Source: an uncultured Collinsella sp. (GTDB lineage: Bacteria; Actinomycetota; Coriobacteriia; Coriobacteriales; Coriobacteriaceae). From it: DNA of 7,416 nt. Below, in pieces: positions 1 through 5,806 of the stretch; positions within the stretch are counted from its first letter, which is position 1, and each line of letters starts with the position of its first letter. The translations under genes were made by a program, and so were the position numbers. The notes under the pieces are model-generated. The model searched no databases. It was not told the DNA's origin and saw nothing but the letters and a program-made list of their open reading frames with translations. The stretch lies in contig USDH01000077.1 in assembly GCA_900553415.1 (NCBI GenBank), forward strand, positions 1-7,416, in the 5' to 3' direction.

Positions 1-810
1 CACGGCAAGTGCTCGCTCATCGGCCGCATGCCGGGCGACTGGTGGCGCCAGTTTGCCGGCCTGCGCACGCTGGCTTTCTACCAGATGACGCACCCCGGCG
101 CCAAGCTCAACTTTATGGGCAACGAGATCGGCCAGTTTATTGAGTGGCGCTACTACGAGTCCATCCAGTGGTTCCTAACCGAGGAGTACGAGACCCACCG
201 TCATCATCAGGCGTTTATCAAGGCGCTCAACCACCTGTACACCGCCGAGCCCGCCCTGTACGAGCGCGGCTACACCGATGACGGCTTTACCTGGATCGAC
301 GCGGACAACTCCAAGCAGTCCATCGTGAGCTTTGTGCGTCAGGGCGAGGACGTCGATGACGTGATCCTGATCAACTTTGACCCGGCGAGCTACGAGAGCT
401 TCCGCGTGGGCGTGCCGCGCGAGGGTGACTGGGAGGTCATCTTCGATTCTGACCGTCCTGAGTTTGGCGGCAGCGGCTATGCCGGCAAGGAGCCCTACAC
501 CTGCTCGAGCGAGCCCTATCCCTGGAACGGGCAGATGGACTCCATCGAGATTAAGGTACCCGGTCTGGCAGGTGTGGTGCTTAAGCGCCACGGTCCCAGC
601 AGCTACAAGCCGCCGGTGGTCGAGGCCCCTAAGGCTGCGCCCAAGAAGCGCACGTCCTCGGTGAAGCCCAAGCCTGCGGCTGCCAAGAAGGCTCCGGCTA
701 AGGCGAAGGCTAAGGCAACCAAGCCCGCTACGGCCAAGAAGACAACCGCCAAAAAGGCTGCCCCCAAGGCCAAGACAGGCACTGTTAAGGCGTCTGGCAA
801 GGATGCGTAA
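1..810 (+). CDS. glgB: 1,4-alpha-glucan branching enzyme GlgB, C-terminal part (5' truncated by window)
   Basis: Transfers an alpha-1,4 glucan segment to a C6 hydroxyl to make alpha-1,6 branches in glycogen (EC 2.4.1.18, GH13 family, cytoplasmic). The frame is open from base 1 (HGKCSLIGRMPGDWW) and stops with TAA at 808-810, giving 269 visible residues. HGKxS, RMPGD and PGAKLNFMGNEIGQFIEW match the last part of the GH13 barrel in bacterial GlgB. In the family the HGKxS motif directly follows the HDE catalytic motif, so all three catalytic carboxylates lie to the left of the window. The C-terminal beta-sandwich domain follows and ends near GVVLKRHG (bases 571-594), where GlgB proteins normally stop. 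Here the same frame continues for about 71 residues of Lys/Ala/Pro-rich tail (separate entry). The ATG at base 28 is internal and is not the start. The gene heads the visible cluster, 94 bases before glgP. The enzyme call is secure; the role of the tail is unknown. Confidence 0.95.
   Translation, partial: HGKCSLIGRMPGDWWRQFAGLRTLAFYQMTHPGAKLNFMGNEIGQFIEWRYYESIQWFLTEEYETHRHHQAFIKALNHLYTAEPALYERGYTDDGFTWIDADNSKQSIVSFVRQGEDVDDVILINFDPASYESFRVGVPREGDWEVIFDSDRPEFGGSGYAGKEPYTCSSEPYPWNGQMDSIEIKVPGLAGVVLKRHGPSSYKPPVVEAPKAAPKKRTSSVKPKPAAAKKAPAKAKAKATKPATAKKTTAKKAAPKAKTGTVKASGKDA
595..807 (+). other. Histone H1-like Lys/Ala/Pro-rich C-terminal tail of GlgB
   Basis: These 71 codons follow the end of the GlgB beta domain. 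By my count they hold 20 Lys, 19 Ala, 10 Pro and 1 Arg against 1 Glu and 1 Asp, so net charge is about +19 and Lys+Ala+Pro make up about 69%. There are no hydrophobic or aromatic positions apart from one Tyr and a few Val near the start. Repeating AKK, KAK and KKxxAKK patterns resemble the C-terminal tails of histone H1 and of actinobacterial HU-type proteins. Such tails are disordered polycations that bind polyanions. Seven of 19 Ala codons are GCT, whereas I see one GCT in the visible enzyme body. Possible ligands (acidic GlgA tail, RNA or DNA, membrane, cell-wall polymers) are inference. Confidence 0.85.
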
Positions 811-850
811 CAAAGTCGTTACCACTGCAGTTACCCACCCCACAGGGGCG

Positions 851-856
851 TAGGAT
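851..856 (+). promoter_or_regulatory. Weak candidate -10 box upstream of glgP
   Basis: TAGGAT fits the TAnnnT pattern used by housekeeping sigma factors and lies 48 bases before the glgP start. I find no convincing -35 box at 16-18 bases upstream, so this is only a candidate. The rest of the 94-base gap holds a direct repeat of GTTACC (818-823 and 830-835) and a small CCCC-ACA-GGGG hairpin (838-848). No clear terminator follows glgB. Confidence 0.2.
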
Positions 857-870
857 ACAAGTCATAACCG

Positions 871-900
871 TTCCGGGAGAAACATCCCCGGGGGAAAGGA
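871..900 (+). promoter_or_regulatory. glgP ribosome binding site with adjoining hairpin
   Basis: AAAGGA at 895-900 sits four bases before the ATG at 905 and fixes the glgP start. Just upstream, TTCCGGG (871-877) can pair with CCCGGGG (887-893), giving five Watson-Crick pairs plus two G-U pairs around a nine-base loop. A shifted pairing of TTCC with GGAA (893-896) would reach into the Shine-Dalgarno. The hairpin could modulate translation, but it is short and may be chance in GC-rich DNA. Confidence 0.4.
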
Positions 901-904
901 ACGT

Positions 905-3331
905 ATGAATAAGATCTTCGACAACAAGCAGGAGTTTACCGAGCTCTATCGCGATGCCGTCATGAGCATCAGCGGCAAGAGCGTCGAGGCCGCCAGCGAC
1001 CTCGATCGCTTTAACGCCCTGGCCAAGCTCGTGGCCGAGAAGGCGCGCACCGTCGCCACCAAGAGTGACGCCCGCGCCACCGCCGAGGGCAAAAAGCGCG
1101 TGTACTACTTCTCGATCGAGTTTTTGATCGGCCGCCTGCTCGACAACTACCTGCTCAACTTTGGCGTGCGCGACATGGTCGCCGAGGCGCTCGACGACAT
1201 GGGCTTCGACCTGTCCGTCATCGAGAACCAGGAGCCCGATCCGGCCCTGGGCAACGGTGGCCTGGGCCGTCTGGCCGCATGCTTCCTGGATTCCATGGCA
1301 GCCGAGGGCATCGCCGGCTACGGCAACGGCATGCGCTACCGCTACGGCCTGTTTAAGCAGGAGATCGTCAACGGCAGCCAGGTCGAGGCTACCGACGAGT
1401 GGCTCACCCACGGCTATCCTTGGGAAGTCCGTCGTCAGGACAAGGCCGTGACCATTAAGTTTGGCGGCCGCGTCGAGGGCTTTGAGGAGGACGGCCGCAC
1501 GTTCTACCGCACGGTGGACACGCAGGACATCCTGGCCGTGCCCTACGACATCCCTGTGGTGGGCTATGCCGGCGAGACCGTCAACAAGCTGCGCGTCTGG
1601 GCCGCCGAGCCGGTCGAGGAGCACTTTGACCTTGAGGCCTTCAACCGCGGCGACTACGCCCTGGCCGATGCCGAGCGCGCCGAGGCCGAGGCCATCAGCG
1701 CCATTCTCTACCCCAACGACGCCGGCGAGCACGGCCGTCTGCTGCGCCTGAAGCAGGAGTACCTCTTTGTTTCGGCCGGCATCTACAGCCTGCTCGACAC
1801 CTTTGAGAAGGAGCACGGAGAGAACTGGGAGCTGCTGCCGCAGTTTGTGGCCATCCACACCAACGACACGCACCCCGCCATGTGCGGCCCCGAGCTCATG
1901 CGTATCCTCATCGACGAGAAGAAGCTCGAGTGGGATGACGCGTGGAACATCGTGACGCAGGTCGTGAGCTACACCAACCACACCATTCTGCCCGAGGCTC
2001 TGGAGAAGTGGCCCATCGGCACGTTCTCCAAGCTCCTCCCCCGCGTGTACCAGATCATCGACGAGATCAGCCGTCGTTGGCACGAGTCGTTCGACACCAC
2101 GCAGGAGGGCTGGCAGGAGCGTCTGCGCCAGACCGCCATTCTGTGGGACGGCGAGATCCGCATGGCCAACCTGTCCGTGATCTGCAGCCACAGCGTCAAC
2201 GGCGTCGCCAAGATCCACTCCGACATCATCAAGAACATCGTGCTCAAGGACTTCTATGCCCTGACGCCCGAGAAGTTCAACAACAAGACCAACGGTATCT
2301 CGCACCGTCGCTTCTTTGCCGAGGCCAACCCTACCTACGCCAAGCTCGTGACCGAGGCCATTGGCGACGGCTGGCTCAAGGACGCCTTTGAGCTGGAGAA
2401 ACTCAAAGAGTTCCAGAACGACACCGAGTTCCTGAAGGCCGTGGGTGCCTCCAAGCGCGCCAACAAGGAACGTCTGGCCGCCTACGTCAAGGCCGAAACC
2501 GGTCTGGTTATCGACCCCAACTCCGTCTTCGATGTCCAGGTAAAGCGCTTCCACGCCTATAAGCGCCAGCTCATGAACATCATGAAGGTGATGGACATCT
2601 ACAACCGTCGCATCGCCGATCCCAACTTCCACGTGACGCCGACGACCTTCATCTTTAGCGGCAAGGCTGCCTCGAGCTACACCTTCGCCAAGGAGACCAT
2701 CCGCCTCATTAACTCCGTGGCCGACGTCATCAACAACGACGCCCGCGTCAACGAGGTCATGAAGGTTTGCTTTATCCCCAACTTCCGCGTGAGCAACGCC
2801 CAGCTCATCTACCCCGCCGCCGAGATCTCGGAGCAGATTTCCACGGCCGGCAAGGAGGCGTCGGGCACGTCCAACATGAAGCTCATGATGAACGGCGCCA
2901 TTACGCTGGGTACCCTCGACGGCGCCAACATCGAGATCGCCGACCTGGCCGGCCGCGAGAACGAGGCCATCTTTGGCCTGACCGCCCCCGAGGTCGAGCA
3001 GCTCTGGGCATCCAACAGCTACTTTGCTTGGGATACGCTCAACAACGATCGCGAGCGTCTGGGCCGCGTGATGGACGAGCTCAAGGACAACACCTTTGCG
3101 GGTCTTTCGGGCAACTTCGAGAGCATCTACAACGAGCTCATGAACAACAACGACCCCGACCTAGTCATGGCTGACTTCCGTAGCTACGTGGATGCATGGG
3201 AGAACCTCACGGGCAGCTACGGCGACCAGGAGACCTGGAACCGCAAGGCCCTGCTCAACACCGCCTCGAGTGGCTGGTTCTCGTCCGACCGCACCATTCG
3301 CGAGTATCGCGACGAGATCTGGCACGCATAA
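905..3331 (+). CDS. glgP: Glycogen/starch/alpha-glucan phosphorylase
   Basis: Releases glucose-1-phosphate from non-reducing ends of glycogen or maltodextrin using phosphate and pyridoxal phosphate (EC 2.4.1.1, GT35, cytoplasmic). The 808 residues match the usual bacterial length. Visible family motifs are ALGNGGLGRLA (from residue 114), NDTHP (320-324), NHTILPEALE (His359), NKTNGISHRR, VKRFHAYKRQ (Lys547, Arg548, Lys553) and EASGTSNMKLMMNG. In the last motif Lys659 is the predicted PLP Schiff-base lysine, equivalent to Lys680 of rabbit muscle phosphorylase. The constant offset of 18-21 residues from the rabbit enzyme shows a complete catalytic core without the animal N-terminal regulatory extension. 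The ATG at 905 is preceded by AAAGGA. The gene sits between glgB and glgC, whereas the classic Bacillus order puts glgP last. Sequence alone does not settle preference for glycogen over maltodextrin; the neighbours favour glycogen. All key residues I checked are intact. Confidence 0.97.
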   Translation: MNKIFDNKQEFTELYRDAVMSISGKSVEAASDLDRFNALAKLVAEKARTVATKSDARATAEGKKRVYYFSIEFLIGRLLDNYLLNFGVRDMVAEALDDMGFDLSVIENQEPDPALGNGGLGRLAACFLDSMAAEGIAGYGNGMRYRYGLFKQEIVNGSQVEATDEWLTHGYPWEVRRQDKAVTIKFGGRVEGFEEDGRTFYRTVDTQDILAVPYDIPVVGYAGETVNKLRVWAAEPVEEHFDLEAFNRGDYALADAERAEAEAISAILYPNDAGEHGRLLRLKQEYLFVSAGIYSLLDTFEKEHGENWELLPQFVAIHTNDTHPAMCGPELMRILIDEKKLEWDDAWNIVTQVVSYTNHTILPEALEKWPIGTFSKLLPRVYQIIDEISRRWHESFDTTQEGWQERLRQTAILWDGEIRMANLSVICSHSVNGVAKIHSDIIKNIVLKDFYALTPEKFNNKTNGISHRRFFAEANPTYAKLVTEAIGDGWLKDAFELEKLKEFQNDTEFLKAVGASKRANKERLAAYVKAETGLVIDPNSVFDVQVKRFHAYKRQLMNIMKVMDIYNRRIADPNFHVTPTTFIFSGKAASSYTFAKETIRLINSVADVINNDARVNEVMKVCFIPNFRVSNAQLIYPAAEISEQISTAGKEASGTSNMKLMMNGAITLGTLDGANIEIADLAGRENEAIFGLTAPEVEQLWASNSYFAWDTLNNDRERLGRVMDELKDNTFAGLSGNFESIYNELMNNNDPDLVMADFRSYVDAWENLTGSYGDQETWNRKALLNTASSGWFSSDRTIREYRDEIWHA

Positions 3332-3365
3332 AGCGCGCGAGCTCCCTTTGCCGCACGGCATTACT

Positions 3366-3396
3366 CGACGGGCGTGACAGTGCGCCGCGCCCGTCG
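3366..3396 (+). promoter_or_regulatory. Perfect 9-bp inverted repeat between glgP and glgC
   Basis: CGACGGGCG (3366-3374) is exactly complementary to CGCCCGTCG (3388-3396), with a 13-base loop that can shrink by one G-U and one G-C pair. The stem is strong, but no T-run follows (CTAATGGGTTAGG), so a standard Rho-independent terminator is unlikely. It may be a leaky terminator, an mRNA-processing or stabilising hairpin, or a DNA operator. In support of an operator, GTGACA (3374-3379, five of six matches to TTGACA) and GCTAAT (3396-3401) are 16 bases apart and flank the repeat's centre. GCTAAT lacks the usual leading TA, so this promoter is weak. Confidence 0.5.
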
Positions 3397-3406
3397 CTAA
3401 TGGGTT

Positions 3407-3443
3407 AGGAACATCGATGACAGAAGGAGAAATCGATGAGTAA
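3407..3443 (+). promoter_or_regulatory. Duplicated ribosome-binding-site/start segment and possible 8-codon leader ORF before glgC
   Basis: ATCGATGA occurs twice, at 3413-3420 and 3432-3439, each preceded by a purine-rich Shine-Dalgarno-like stretch (AGGA at 3407-3410 and AAGGAG at 3424-3429), both six bases from an ATG. The second ATG (3436) opens glgC. The first (3417) opens a short frame, MTEGEIDE, that ends at TAA 3441-3443 and overlaps the first codons of glgC in another frame. It could be a leader peptide that couples to or competes with glgC initiation, or only a small tandem duplication. The arrangement is directly visible; translation of the short frame is inference. Confidence 0.35.
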
Positions 3444-4584
3444 GAAAGAATGCATCGCGATGCTCCTCGCAGGAGGACAGGGCAGCCGATTGGGGGCACT
3501 CACCCAAAAGATCGCCAAGCCGGCGGTTAGCTTTGGTGGCAAGTTCCGCATTATCGACTTTTCGCTGTCCAACTGCTCCAACTCGGGCATCGACACGGTG
3601 GGCGTTCTGACGCAGTACCGTCCCTACCTGCTGCATGCCTACGTGGGCTCCGGCGAGGCGTGGGATCTGGACAGCCGCGACGGCGGCGTGTCGATCCTGC
3701 CGCCGTACGAGACGCAGACCGGCGGCGCCTGGTATGCGGGCACGGCCGACGCCATTACGCAGAACCTCGACTACATCAAGGCCAACGACCCCAAGTACGT
3801 CCTGATTCTTTCGGGCGATCACCTGTATCGCATGGACTACCGCAAGATGCTCAAGACGCACATTGAGAACAACGCCGACCTCACCGTGAGCGTTATGCCC
3901 GTGCCGTGGGAGGAGGCCAGCCGCTTTGGCATCCTGACCACCGATCCCGAGGACGGCCGCATCACCAAGTTCACCGAGAAGCCCGAGAAGCCCGATTCGA
4001 ACCTCGCTTCCATGGGCATCTACATCTTCTCGGCCGACGTGCTGATCGAGGCGCTCGAGGAGGATGCTCTGGACCAGCGCTCGAGCCACGACTTTGGCAA
4101 GGACATCATCCCCAAGCTGCTCGGTGAGAACAAGCGCCTGTACAGCTACGAGTTCCACGGCTTCTGGAAGGACGTCGGCACCATCGCCAGCTTCCATGAG
4201 ACCTCGATGGACCTGCTGGGTAACAACCCCGAGTTTGATCTGTTTGACAAGAACTTCCCCATCATGTCCAACATCACCACGCGCCCGCCGCACTACATTG
4301 GCCCGGACGGCCGCCTGGACGACTGCCTGGTCTCCAACGGCTGCAAGATCTACGGCACCGCTCGCCACTCGATCCTTTCGACCGATGTCATCATCGAGGA
4401 GCGCGCCGTGGTCGAGGACTCCGTGCTGCTGCCGGGTGCGCACGTTAAGAGCGGCGCACACATCTGCCGCGCTATTTTGGGCGAGAACTCCACGGTCGAA
4501 GAGGGCGTGAAGCTCGGCTCTGTCGATACCACCAAGGATACGGCCGTCGTTGGAAATGACGTCGTTATCGGGAAGGGGGAATGA
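3436..4584 (+). CDS. glgC: Glucose-1-phosphate adenylyltransferase, catalytic subunit GlgC
   Basis: Makes ADP-glucose and pyrophosphate from ATP and glucose-1-phosphate (EC 2.7.7.27), the committed step of glycogen synthesis. The 382 residues match Gram-positive GlgC. The N-terminal nucleotidyltransferase domain shows GGQGSR (13-18), KIAKPAVSFGGKFRIIDF, WYAGTADA (Trp99, Tyr100), GDHLYRMD with metal-binding Asp128 and Asp134, FTEKP with the glucose-1-phosphate-binding Lys182, and WKDVGT with Asp246. These correspond to Asp142, Lys195 and Asp276 of the E. coli enzyme. A C-terminal left-handed beta-helix with hexapeptide-like repeats starts at about residue 290. The catalytic set is intact, unlike in GlgD next door. 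The start is fixed by AAGGAG six bases upstream of ATG 3436. The stop lies four bases before glgD, and the glgD ribosome binding site is inside the glgC 3' end, so the two are probably translationally coupled and co-assemble. Regulation by sugar phosphates cannot be read from sequence. Confidence 0.97.
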   Translation: MSKKECIAMLLAGGQGSRLGALTQKIAKPAVSFGGKFRIIDFSLSNCSNSGIDTVGVLTQYRPYLLHAYVGSGEAWDLDSRDGGVSILPPYETQTGGAWYAGTADAITQNLDYIKANDPKYVLILSGDHLYRMDYRKMLKTHIENNADLTVSVMPVPWEEASRFGILTTDPEDGRITKFTEKPEKPDSNLASMGIYIFSADVLIEALEEDALDQRSSHDFGKDIIPKLLGENKRLYSYEFHGFWKDVGTIASFHETSMDLLGNNPEFDLFDKNFPIMSNITTRPPHYIGPDGRLDDCLVSNGCKIYGTARHSILSTDVIIEERAVVEDSVLLPGAHVKSGAHICRAILGENSTVEEGVKLGSVDTTKDTAVVGNDVVIGKGE

Positions 4585-4588
4585 TCCG

Positions 4589-5716
4589 ATGATTAATCGC
4601 AAGGCCATCGGTTATATCACCGCTAACTACTCTTCGTCCTACGGCAGTGTCCTGCTCAAGGACCGCCCCATCGCGTCCGTTCCGTTTTTGGGCCGCTACC
4701 GCCTGATCGACTTCCCGCTGTCCAACATGATGAATGCCGGCATTAAGACCGTCGGCGTCGTCATGCCGGGTAACTACCGCTCGCTGATCGACCACGTGGG
4801 CTCGGGCAAGGACTGGGGCCTGGACCGCAAGAAGGGCGGCCTGTTCATGGTCCCCGGCAACGCGTATGGCACCACCAAGGGCGGCATGCGCTTCTTGCTG
4901 CGCGACATCATCTCCAACAAGACGCTGTTCCAGCGCTCGGAGAAGCCCTATGTCGTGATGATGGGCACCAACATCATCTTTAACATGGACCTCAACACCA
5001 TCATCGAAGCGCACGAGAACTCCGGTGCCCAGATGACCGTGGTGTACTGCAAGGCCACGCGCAACGTCGATGACGAGACCAAGCTCGAGATTAACGAGAA
5101 CGGCCGCCTGACGGGCGTGAGCGCCGGCGTCGTGTATGGCGACAACGCGTCCATGGACTGCTGCATCGTCAACCGCGAGACGCTGCTCGAGATCATCGAC
5201 CACTACCAGGCCGCCGACTATCTGGACCTGCTCGAGGCACTCCAGGGCGACTTTGGCAACATCGACGTGTGCAGCTACGAGTACAAGGGCGAGGTCGTGG
5301 GCGTGTTTAGCGAGAAGTCGCTGTATCGCCGCAGCATGGACCTGCTCGACCAGACCGTGGCCGACCAGCTCTTTGACCCTGAGCGCCCGATCCTGACCAA
5401 GGCCCACGACGTGCCGCCTTCGCGCTATGCGACCGGCAGCCACGCGTGCAACTCGATCATCTCGGCCGGCTGCATCATCAAGGGCACCGTGCGCAACTCA
5501 ATCCTGTCACGCGGCGTCGTGGTCGAGGAAGGAGCTTCGGTGACCAACTCGATCATCAACCAGAGCTGCATCATCAAGAGCGGCGCACGCGTTGAGAACG
5601 CCATCCTGGACAAGAACAACGTGGTCCCCACCAACACCGAGCTTCGCGGCACGCCCGAGAACATCCTGGTGCTGGGCAAGGCTCCGTTAACTTCCGACAC
5701 CACCATCGTACGTTAA
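4589..5716 (+). CDS. glgD: ADP-glucose pyrophosphorylase non-catalytic/regulatory subunit GlgD
   Basis: Paralogue and partner of GlgC. In characterised Gram-positive pairs GlgD is inactive or weakly active alone and raises GlgC activity in a mixed tetramer. The 375 residues keep the fold (FLGRYRLIDFPLSN at 33-46, a hexapeptide beta-helix from about residue 280) but lack the catalytic signature. The GGxGxR loop is replaced by NYSSSYGS (13-20), the metal-site GDH is replaced by GTN (126-128), and no FxEKP motif is present. These losses are typical of GlgD, not signs of decay; the frame is intact. I chose ATG 4589 because AAGGGGGA (4573-4580) lies eight bases upstream and the protein begins MINRKAIGYI as in the family. 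The frame stays open upstream to a TTG at 4550, which would overlap glgC and lacks support. The stop codon sits in a 10-bp palindrome (5710-5719), probably by chance. Confidence 0.95.
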   Translation: MINRKAIGYITANYSSSYGSVLLKDRPIASVPFLGRYRLIDFPLSNMMNAGIKTVGVVMPGNYRSLIDHVGSGKDWGLDRKKGGLFMVPGNAYGTTKGGMRFLLRDIISNKTLFQRSEKPYVVMMGTNIIFNMDLNTIIEAHENSGAQMTVVYCKATRNVDDETKLEINENGRLTGVSAGVVYGDNASMDCCIVNRETLLEIIDHYQAADYLDLLEALQGDFGNIDVCSYEYKGEVVGVFSEKSLYRRSMDLLDQTVADQLFDPERPILTKAHDVPPSRYATGSHACNSIISAGCIIKGTVRNSILSRGVVVEEGASVTNSIINQSCIIKSGARVENAILDKNNVVPTNTELRGTPENILVLGKAPLTSDTTIVR

Positions 5717-5747
5717 CGTTGGCACCGCAACATCGCTCGTAACATGT

Positions 5748-5783
5748 AGAATAGCCGCCCGGTTAGCGCCAGGCGGCTATTCT
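5748..5783 (+). terminator. Perfect 12-bp stem-loop between glgD and glgA (attenuator or processing hairpin)
   Basis: AGAATAGCCGCC (5748-5759) pairs exactly with GGCGGCTATTCT (5772-5783) around a 12-base loop. The stem ends 24 bases before the glgA ATG. The base that follows is C and then GAATTG, so there is no continuous U-tract; the only U-rich part is the TATTCT end of the stem. I read it as a weak or regulated terminator, or a hairpin that sets or protects the 5' end of the glgA message. A bidirectional operator is also possible. TAGAAT (5747-5752) resembles a -10 box but overlaps the left arm, and the nearest -35-like TTGGCA (5719-5724) is 22 bases away, too far for a normal promoter. 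Confidence 0.5.
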
Positions 5784-5806
5784 CGAATTGCAACATGGGA
5801 GACAAT

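Noticed and set aside
595..810. GlgB tail as a frameshift artefact
   Set aside because: The frame is continuous, the composition is coherent and strongly biased to Lys/Ala/Pro, and AAG remains the main Lys codon as in the body, so a random out-of-frame read is unlikely.
175..843. 222-residue minus-strand frame opposite glgB, rich in Leu/Arg/Gly
   Set aside because: In register with glgB; its Leu-rich stretch is the complement of the Lys-rich tail codons (AAG read as CTT), not a membrane protein.
785..2632. 615-residue open frame on the minus strand opposite glgP
   Set aside because: Its codons are in exact register with glgP codons, so it stays open because TTA, CTA and TCA are rare in this GC-rich gene. 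The predicted protein is a Val/Leu/Gly/Asp/His-rich shadow with no recognisable domain, and the sense gene is beyond doubt.
4550..4588. TTG at 4550 as an upstream start for glgD
   Set aside because: It would add 13 residues unlike the GlgD family and overlap glgC. The ATG at 4589 has a good ribosome binding site and the expected N-terminus.
3397..4608. 403-residue open frame on the minus strand opposite glgC
   Set aside because: It is also in codon register with the sense gene and has the same shadow composition; no ribosome binding site or family motif is visible.
4565..5443. 292-residue open frame on the minus strand opposite glgD
   Set aside because: In-register antisense shadow of glgD, explained by codon bias.
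4589..5716. GlgD as a decayed, inactive copy of glgC
   Set aside because: Loss of the GGxGxR, Asp and EKP motifs is the normal state of the GlgD subfamily. The frame is intact, of full length, and coupled to glgC.
5710..5719. 10-bp palindrome ACGTTAACGT over the glgD stop codon
   Set aside because: It is short, includes the stop codon, and has no partner site nearby; I treat it as chance.
5795..5806. ATG at 5795 as the glgA start
   Set aside because: It is in frame and adds only MGDN, but has no Shine-Dalgarno upstream, whereas GGGAG lies five bases before ATG 5807.
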